NCBI GenBank assembly: GCA_045540355.1
Contig: JAZQHB010000077.1
Coordinates: 31,010 to 95,009 of the forward strand
Direction: 5' to 3'
DNA length: 64,000 nt
Origin: RGIG2945 sp045540355
Lineage (GTDB): Bacteria; Bacillota; Clostridia; Oscillospirales; Acutalibacteraceae
A program made the translations under genes and the position numbers. This document shows positions 59,022-64,000 of the stretch, in pieces (within the stretch, counting starts at the first letter, position 1; every line of letters begins with the position of its first letter). The notes beneath the pieces were generated by a model, which ran no database searches, was not told where the DNA came from, and was given only the letters and a program-made list of their open reading frames with translations.

Positions 59022-59834
59022 GTGGAATACGGAATAAAAATAGGATATTTTATCGACCGTATAGGATTGGAAAAATCTGCAGAGTTAGTTTCAAAAGCAG
59101 GTTTTACCCAACTCGACTACACACCGGGAGTTCGGAAAGATACATGGGAATCTGAAATGAAAGAAGCCCTGAATGTTTTTAAAGCATACGGGCTTACGGT
59201 TAATCAAACTCACGCACCGTTCAATCGTTACGGAAGCTGCAAGGGAATACACAAACTGTGCGTTGAAAGGTGTGCCGAAGCAACCGCATATATGGGTGCA
59301 AAATATATGGTAGCACACGCCGATGAATTTGACTTTGAAAATATGACTTATTCTCGTGAAGCGGCGTTTGATTATAACCACAATCTTTTTCTTCCTTTTG
59401 TAGAACTTGCAGAAAAATCAGACTATAAGATTGCTTTTGAAACTGTTTTTCAGGATTCGAGACCGATGCCTCGTTTCACATCGGATGCAGATGATTTACT
59501 GAATGTGATAAAATCCTTCAACAGCGAAAGCGTTGCTTGTTGCTGGGATTCGGGTCATGCTAACATATCTTTCAAAAAAGATGCTCCCGAAGTAGCAAGA
59601 AAGTTCGGTTCATTGATTCAATGCACGCATCTTCACGATAATACAGGCATTGATTCGCATCAGATGCCTCTGACAGGTTCGATTGATTGGAATGCACTTA
59701 TGACAGTCTTTAAGGAATTCAATTACAGCGGTGTTTTGAATATTGAGCTTGGCTTTGGCAGTTTTCCCGAATATCTGATGCCTGAATTTATCGAGCTTAA
59801 TTATAAATCACTTCGACACATCTGGTCACTGTAA
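59022..59834 (+). CDS. Xylose isomerase-like TIM-barrel protein (sugar isomerase/epimerase type)
   Basis: A 270-residue AP-endonuclease-2/xylose-isomerase-like TIM barrel. Likely metal ligands: Glu in IAFETVF, Asp in CCWDSGHAN, His in CTHLHDN and Glu in LNIELGF. Such proteins isomerise or epimerise sugars or sugar phosphates. It starts at GTG after AAGGAG, 21 bases after nadB, and is followed by a close paralogue. Both lie inside the nad operon; no known NAD step needs them. Confidence 0.85.
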   Translation: MEYGIKIGYFIDRIGLEKSAELVSKAGFTQLDYTPGVRKDTWESEMKEALNVFKAYGLTVNQTHAPFNRYGSCKGIHKLCVERCAEATAYMGAKYMVAHADEFDFENMTYSREAAFDYNHNLFLPFVELAEKSDYKIAFETVFQDSRPMPRFTSDADDLLNVIKSFNSESVACCWDSGHANISFKKDAPEVARKFGSLIQCTHLHDNTGIDSHQMPLTGSIDWNALMTVFKEFNYSGVLNIELGFGSFPEYLMPEFIELNYKSLRHIWSL

Positions 59835-59855
59835 ATATAAAGTAGGAGCAGTATT

Positions 59856-60665
59856 ATGGAATACTCAACGACTATAAATTTTTTTATTGATTTGTTAGGA
59901 ATTGAAAAGGCAACGGAGTTGGTTGCAAAAGCAGGTTTTAGATATTTGGATTATACTCCCACACTTACAAGTGATTCGTGGGAAGCTGAAATGAAAGAAT
60001 CTTTGAATATTTTCGAAGCATACGGTCTTAAGGTTCACCAGACACACTCACCGTTTAATCGTTACGGTAAGTACAAAGATGCACATAAACTCTGTATTGA
60101 CAGGTGTGCCGAAGCAACAGCGTATATGGGTGCAAAATATATGGTGGTACACGGTGACGAATTTGATTTTGATAATCTGACCTATTCTTCGGAGGCAGCA
60201 TTGGATTATAATCATAAAATGTTTCTTCCTTATGTTGAACAAGGGGAAAAAGCAGGCTATAAGGTTGCGTTTGAAACCCTGTTTGCTGATTGGAACAAAC
60301 CTCGTTTTACTGCAGACGCGGATGAACTGATGGCTATTATAAAATCTTACGACAGCGATAATGTTGTTTGTTGTTGGGATTCCGGTCATGCACATATATC
60401 TTTCAAAAAGAATGCTCCCGAAGTATTGAAAAAATTCGGCCCATTGGTTCAATGTACACATTTCAGTGATAATACAGGTGCCGATTCACACCAGATGCCG
60501 ATGACAGGAACAATCGATTGGAATTCTTTGATGACTGCATTTAAAGAAATCAAATATACGGGAATTACAAATATTGAGTATGCTTATGGTGGTATAGCAG
60601 AATCCCTGATGTCTGAATTTGTAAATCTTACCTATAAAGTCTCTGAACAAATTTGGTCTCTGTAA
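59856..60665 (+). CDS. Xylose isomerase-like TIM-barrel protein, tandem paralogue
   Basis: A 269-residue paralogue of the previous gene, alike over its full length (AEATAYMGAKYMV, CCWDSGHA, NTGADSHQMP). THLHDN in the first copy is THFSDN here, so a His near the metal site is replaced by Ser while the aligned metal His is kept; substrate use may have diverged. It starts after AGGAG, 21 bases after the first copy. Confidence 0.85.
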   Translation: MEYSTTINFFIDLLGIEKATELVAKAGFRYLDYTPTLTSDSWEAEMKESLNIFEAYGLKVHQTHSPFNRYGKYKDAHKLCIDRCAEATAYMGAKYMVVHGDEFDFDNLTYSSEAALDYNHKMFLPYVEQGEKAGYKVAFETLFADWNKPRFTADADELMAIIKSYDSDNVVCCWDSGHAHISFKKNAPEVLKKFGPLVQCTHFSDNTGADSHQMPMTGTIDWNSLMTAFKEIKYTGITNIEYAYGGIAESLMSEFVNLTYKVSEQIWSL

Positions 60666-60684
60666 CTGCTAAACATTTGAGCCA

Positions 60685-60705
60685 ATCAGGGGACGGTTCT
60701 CTGAT
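60685..60705. repeat. REP-like palindrome
   Basis: ATCAGGG-GACGGTT-CTCTGAT, nearly identical to 45637-45659, in the 63-base gap before nadC. Confidence 0.6.
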
Positions 60706-60728
60706 AGATTCAGAAAGGAATATAATAT

Positions 60729-61562
60729 ATGAAATTACCTGAATTTTATGTAGATGATATAATCAAAAGAGCAATTGAAGAAGACATAAATTATATAGAT
60801 GTATCCTCCGACACTCTCTTTGACGGCACGGATAACATCAAAGCAAAATTCATTTCAAAAGCAGACGGAATACTTTGCGGTATTGAGCTTGCGATGCGTG
60901 TTTTTGAATTGCTTGACAAGAATTTTAAATATACATTATATAGGAAAGACGGAGATATACTCGAAAAAGGCGACCTTATCGCTGAATTTTGGGGCAGTAC
61001 ACCCTTGCTTTTAAAGGGCGAAAGAACGGCTCTTAATATATTGCAGCACATGTCGGGCATTGCAACCGCAACCAACGAAGCGGTTAAGCTTTGCGAGGGT
61101 ACAAGAGTACAGATTACCGACACAAGAAAAACACTTCCCGGACTTCGTGCTTTGCAGAAGTATGCGGTAACTTGCGGTGGCGGAAAAAATCACCGTTTCA
61201 ATCTTTCAGACGGTGCAATGTTAAAGGATAACCACATTGATGCCGCAGGAAGCATCACCAAAGCGGTTGAAATTGTAAGGTCAAAAATCGGTCACATGGT
61301 AAAAATAGAAGTTGAAACAAGAAATCTCACCGAAGTTGAAGAAGCACTCAAAGCCGGTGCAGATATCATTATGCTTGATAATATGTCAAATGAAGATATG
61401 AAAAAAGCAGTTGAGCTTGTAAACGGCAAAGCACTTCTTGAAGCTTCGGGCAATATTACATCAGAAACAATCCGTGCAGTTGCCGAAACAGGTGTTGATA
61501 TTATTTCAATGGGAGCGCTCACTCATTCGGTAAAGGCTTTTGATATTTCTATGAGAATCTGA
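60729..61562 (+). CDS. nadC: Quinolinate phosphoribosyltransferase (decarboxylating)
   Basis: A 277-residue enzyme making nicotinate mononucleotide from quinolinate and PRPP. ERTALNILQHMSGIAT, DTRKTLPGLRALQKYAV, GGGKNHRFNLSDGAMLKDNHI and EVETRN are diagnostic. AAAGGAA precedes the ATG. It completes nadA-nadB-x-x-nadC. Confidence 0.96.
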   Translation: MKLPEFYVDDIIKRAIEEDINYIDVSSDTLFDGTDNIKAKFISKADGILCGIELAMRVFELLDKNFKYTLYRKDGDILEKGDLIAEFWGSTPLLLKGERTALNILQHMSGIATATNEAVKLCEGTRVQITDTRKTLPGLRALQKYAVTCGGGKNHRFNLSDGAMLKDNHIDAAGSITKAVEIVRSKIGHMVKIEVETRNLTEVEEALKAGADIIMLDNMSNEDMKKAVELVNGKALLEASGNITSETIRAVAETGVDIISMGALTHSVKAFDISMRI

Positions 61563-61696
61563 ATTTTGGCTTAAATCGGTTGTAGCACAATTTTTCGTTC
61601 GGTGATGTATCCTATATACTATCACCTCGCTCAAAACCGCACTACAACCAATTTTATCTCAAAATTACATTTTGGCTTAAATCGGTTGTAGCACAA
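61563..61696. repeat. MITE-like palindromic element with flanking direct repeat
   Basis: A 28-bp sequence at 61563-61590 recurs exactly at 61669-61696. Between them, 61639-61665 is an imperfect reverse complement of the same unit (TACAACC, AAAAT ends), and an inner hairpin GGTGAT..ATCACC (61601-61626) lies at the centre. So 61563-61665 is an inverted-repeat unit of about 103 bp followed by one more end. No coding capacity. Confidence 0.7.
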
Positions 61697-61699
61697 AAT

Positions 61700-61731
61700 A
61701 AATGCAGAATGCAAAGTGCAAAATGCAGAAT
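61700..61731. repeat. TGCAAAATGC-type intergenic repeat
   Basis: AATGCAGAATGCAAAGTGCA followed by AAATGCAGAATG, as at 43644 and (inverted) 14071. Confidence 0.55.
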
Positions 61732-61790
61732 GAAGGGTGGGTTTCACCCACACCCAATATAATTGTTTGAATTTTGAATGGGGAAGTTTT

Positions 61791-62117
61791 ATGAAATCAA
61801 AAGAAATAGCTGAAAAGCTTAGTCTTAAAATTTTAACAGACGGCGAGGACAGAGAAGTTACCGACTGCTATTGTGGCGACCTGCTTTCTTGGGTTATGTC
61901 AAGAGCAAAATCGGGTGACATCTGGCTTACCGTCATGGGTAATGTCAATGCAATCGCAGTTGCAACTTTAGCAGACATCAGTGCAATAGTTCTCACCGAG
62001 AACGCAACTCTTGATGCCGATGCAAAAGTAAAAGCGGAAATGATGGGCGTTACAATTTTATCAACAGAAAAAAATACATATCAGGTAGCATTAGAGGTAT
62101 CTGAATTTTTAAAATAA
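61791..62117 (+). CDS. DRTGG-domain protein
   Basis: A 108-residue protein made of one DRTGG-like domain (KLSLKILTDGEDREVTDCYCGDLLSWVMSRA, then a DIWLTVMGNVNAIAVATLADISAIVLTE core). DRTGG domains occur in Fe-hydrogenase maturation and CBS-domain proteins, with unknown ligand. GGGGAAG precedes the ATG at 61791; the longer reading from 61737 lacks a site. Confidence 0.8.
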   Translation: MKSKEIAEKLSLKILTDGEDREVTDCYCGDLLSWVMSRAKSGDIWLTVMGNVNAIAVATLADISAIVLTENATLDADAKVKAEMMGVTILSTEKNTYQVALEVSEFLK

Positions 62118-62131
62118 AAGGGAGATAGAAA

Positions 62132-63082
62132 ATGGGTTTTTTCAGTAAGATTAAAGATGGTTTGAAGAAGACCAGAGACTCCATGACAGGGGCAATAAAA
62201 AATGTTATCAAATCGTTCAAGGCGATTGATGATGATTTTTATGATGAATTGGAAGAAGCTCTCATATTGGGTGATGTCGGTGTAGTAACTGCACAGGAGA
62301 TTATCGAAAGACTCAGAGAGTATGTGAAGAAAAATTCAATCAAAGACCCTGTTGAAGTCAAGGGTGCACTTCGTACAATTATTGCAGAGTTACTCCAAGG
62401 CGGCGAGGAATTAAACCTCAACACAAAGCCGTCAATTATTCTCGTTATCGGTGTAAACGGTGTTGGTAAAACAACTACAATCGGGAAGCTTGCATCAAAA
62501 TTCAAAGCTGAGGGTAAAAAAGTTATTCTCGGTGCAGCTGACACTTTCCGTGCGGCAGCGGCAGAACAGCTTACAATCTGGGCAGAACGCTCAGGTGCCG
62601 ATATCGTCAAGCATAAAGAGGGTGCGGACCCGGCAGCAGTAGTTTTTGACACAATATCCGCAGGTAAAGCAAGAGGTGCAGATGTCATTATCTGTGATAC
62701 CGCAGGCAGACTTCACAACAAGAAAAATCTTATGGATGAGCTTGCGAAGATTTATAAGATAATCAACCGTGAATTACCCGATGCTGACAGAGAAGTTTTA
62801 CTCGTTCTTGATGCAACAACGGGTCAGAATGCAATAAGCCAGGCGAGAGAATTTAAAAATGTTGCAGAAATTACAGGTATTATTCTTACTAAGCTTGACG
62901 GCACCGCAAAGGGCGGCGTGGTCTTGGCGGTTAAGAATGATGTTGATGTACCCGTTAAGTTTATCGGCGTAGGCGAGGGTATAGATGACCTTCAGCCGTT
63001 CTCTGCAGAAGCTTTTGCAGAAGGACTTTTTGATGACGATGTAGGAGAAAATAATGATGAAATTTCTGATAGCGACGCATAA
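62132..63082 (+). CDS. ftsY: Signal recognition particle receptor FtsY
   Basis: A 316-residue SRP GTPase docking ribosomes to the membrane. N domain (GFFSKIKDGLKKTRDSM), G1 GVNGVGKTTT (107-116), ADTFRAAAAEQL, DTAGRLHNKKNLMDEL and TKLDGTAKGG. The acidic A domain is very short, as in other Firmicutes. The 3' end overlaps rdgB by 29 bases. Confidence 0.97.
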   Translation: MGFFSKIKDGLKKTRDSMTGAIKNVIKSFKAIDDDFYDELEEALILGDVGVVTAQEIIERLREYVKKNSIKDPVEVKGALRTIIAELLQGGEELNLNTKPSIILVIGVNGVGKTTTIGKLASKFKAEGKKVILGAADTFRAAAAEQLTIWAERSGADIVKHKEGADPAAVVFDTISAGKARGADVIICDTAGRLHNKKNLMDELAKIYKIINRELPDADREVLLVLDATTGQNAISQAREFKNVAEITGIILTKLDGTAKGGVVLAVKNDVDVPVKFIGVGEGIDDLQPFSAEAFAEGLFDDDVGENNDEISDSDA

Positions 63083-63647
63083 TATGAAAAAAAGAGAGGA
63101 GCTCCAAAGAATATTGGAGCCCCTCAATGTAACTGTACTTACCGCAGAAGAAGCGAAGGTTGATTTGCGTGATATAGAAGAAACAGGCACAACCTTTGAA
63201 GAAAATGCGATCTTAAAGGCAGAGGGCGGTCGTGACGACAGCGGACTTCCGTGTATTGCAGACGACAGCGGACTTGAGGTTGACTTCTTGAACGGCGAGC
63301 CCGGTGTTTATTCAGCAAGATATGCAGGTGAGCACGGCAACGACCCGAAAAACATTGAAAAACTTCTTAAAAATTTAAAGGATGTACCCGAAGAAAAGCG
63401 AACTGCGAGATTCGTGTGTGCGGCTTGTTGCTCATTTCCTGACGGCGAAAACATTGTCGTCCGTGGTACCTGCGAGGGAAAAATTGGATTTGAACCCAAA
63501 GGCACAAACGGATTTGGTTATGACCCCGTATTCTTTGTAGGCGACAAAAGCTTCGGCGAGCTTTCTGCAGAAGAAAAAGACCCCTTGAGCCACAGAGGAA
63601 AAGCCTTAAATCTTTTACTTGAAAAATTAAAAGAGAAATACATCTGA
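63054..63647 (+). CDS. rdgB: XTP/dITP pyrophosphatase (RdgB/HAM1)
   Basis: A 197-residue house-cleaning enzyme that hydrolyses ITP, dITP and XTP. IATHNMKKREEL (normally ATxNxxK), TFEENAILKA, ADDSGLEVDFLNGEPGVYSARYAG and GTNGFGYDPVF are conserved. The start at 63054 follows GTAGGAG inside ftsY, so translation is coupled. Confidence 0.95.
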   Translation: MMKFLIATHNMKKREELQRILEPLNVTVLTAEEAKVDLRDIEETGTTFEENAILKAEGGRDDSGLPCIADDSGLEVDFLNGEPGVYSARYAGEHGNDPKNIEKLLKNLKDVPEEKRTARFVCAACCSFPDGENIVVRGTCEGKIGFEPKGTNGFGYDPVFFVGDKSFGELSAEEKDPLSHRGKALNLLLEKLKEKYI

Positions 63648-63675
63648 TGACAAAATAAAAACTTTTGAATAGATA

Positions 63676-63704
63676 TTGACAACTAAAGAAAAAATTGGTA
63701 TAAT
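63676..63704 (+). promoter_or_regulatory. Full-consensus promoter
   Basis: TTGACA, 17 bases, TATAAT, both boxes perfect. No protein gene with a ribosome site follows; the transcript begins with the hairpins at 63711. Confidence 0.85.
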
Positions 63705-63710
63705 CTGTCT

Positions 63711-63825
63711 CACAGTTGTGAGGTAGTGCTTAACTGTAGTGAATATGAGTAAAAGACTCGTTCCTGTCTTTACTAAACCGGGGTGTCGGAGAAAGCAATT
63801 TCTTCGACACCCCGGGGATTTTATC
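63711..63825 (+). ncRNA. Candidate structured leader or small RNA ending in a terminator hairpin
   Basis: Directly after the consensus promoter three hairpins follow. CACAGTT pairs with AACTGT (63711-63737), AGTAAAAGAC with GTCTTTACT (63748-63774), and a long stem CCGGGGTGTCG/CGACACCCCGG is extended by GAGAAA/TTTCTT (63778-63815, 17 bp) and followed by GGATTTTAT. I could not match it to a known riboswitch or RNA family. Confidence 0.4.
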
Positions 63826-63923
63826 GGCAATATTGTTTATGATGATAAAGCAAAGATTATCCGACCCACGCGGACACGAGGAGAAGAGAAGAAAGAAAAA
63901 AGAAAAAAGTTTTAAAAAAGGTG

Positions 63924-63952
63924 TTGACAAACGGGAAAAGATTTGGTAATAT
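63924..63952 (+). promoter_or_regulatory. Strong promoter at window end, possibly of a stable-RNA operon
   Basis: TTGACA, 17 bases, TAATAT, preceded by a purine/A-rich tract (63875-63920) like an UP element and followed by a GC-rich start region (GTCGAGCGCC) as in rRNA promoters. No coding start is seen before the window ends at 64000. Confidence 0.6.
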
Positions 63953-64000
63953 AGTCGAGCGCCTTGAGGGAAAGGGCACTTGAGAAAGGGCCGTAACTTA

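Noticed and set aside
63745..63915. Open frame of 56 codons beginning MSKRLVPVFTKPG
   Set aside because: No ribosome binding site, very basic and low-complexity end, and its centre is a 17-bp hairpin; a structured RNA explains it better.

Overview
The window is a 64 kb piece of a low-to-moderate G+C Gram-positive chromosome, most likely a gut member of the Clostridia close to Ruminococcus/Oscillospiraceae. The reasons are: Gram-positive ribosome binding sites (AGGAGG-type) before nearly every gene; many consensus TTGACA-17-TATAAT promoters; lipoproteins with Thr/Glu-rich linkers; a sialidase and a GH39-type glycosidase; a yybP-ykoY riboswitch; and an infC-rpmI-rplT operon with a Firmicutes-type attenuator leader. 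No phage, insertion sequence with a transposase, or CRISPR array is visible. Most of the window is ordinary chromosome with small accessory islands. The left end cuts a gene, and the right end appears to enter the promoter region of a stable-RNA or otherwise highly expressed operon.

Layout. 0-4 kb: two tandem neutral-ceramidase-like zinc hydrolases, the first cut by the window edge. 3.8-4.9 kb: two small XRE regulators around an AT-rich 13-bp palindrome, then a SLOG/DUF2493 protein. 5-8.7 kb: a P-type cation ATPase preceded by a Mn2+-type riboswitch, and a lipoprotein. 8.9-14 kb: a VanY-type carboxypeptidase, a CpsB-type phosphatase, a secreted sialidase and an OGG1-type glycosylase. 14-19 kb: an Mrp ATPase, a membrane protein, and glnS-gltX overlapping by one base. 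19-24 kb: an operon of lipoprotein, cell-wall-repeat transglutaminase, MBOAT acyltransferase and AlgX/DHHW-type partner, probably for O-acylating a cell-surface polymer. 24-28 kb: exodeoxyribonuclease III, a second lipoprotein of the earlier family, a GH39 enzyme and tRNA-Arg(ACG) with a partial copy of its 3' end.

28-33 kb: a MarR-controlled operon for a heterodimeric ABC exporter, ending in a patatin-like protein. 33-37 kb: a DinJ/YafQ toxin-antitoxin pair, then a BlaI/M56-peptidase pair whose operator sequence recurs before a DUF2079 membrane protein. 37-40 kb: thiN-cimA. 40-44 kb: a two-component system overlapping an HtrA protease. 44-47 kb: a DUF4173 membrane protein, an unknown protein and a PHP phosphoesterase. 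47-52 kb: RluA-type synthase, the infC operon, glgP and a secreted SGNH hydrolase. 53-64 kb: secA, mgtC-like, nadA-nadB, two TIM-barrel paralogues, nadC, a DRTGG protein, ftsY-rdgB, and a candidate structured RNA.

Connecting themes are envelope building and sensing (carboxypeptidase, O-acylation locus, BlaI/M56, HtrA with its two-component system, SecA/FtsY) and host-glycan or lipid use (sialidase, GH39, ceramidase-like enzymes, SGNH hydrolase). Several small palindromic intergenic repeat families are scattered through the window. All calls come from reading sequence and translations; no database search was run.
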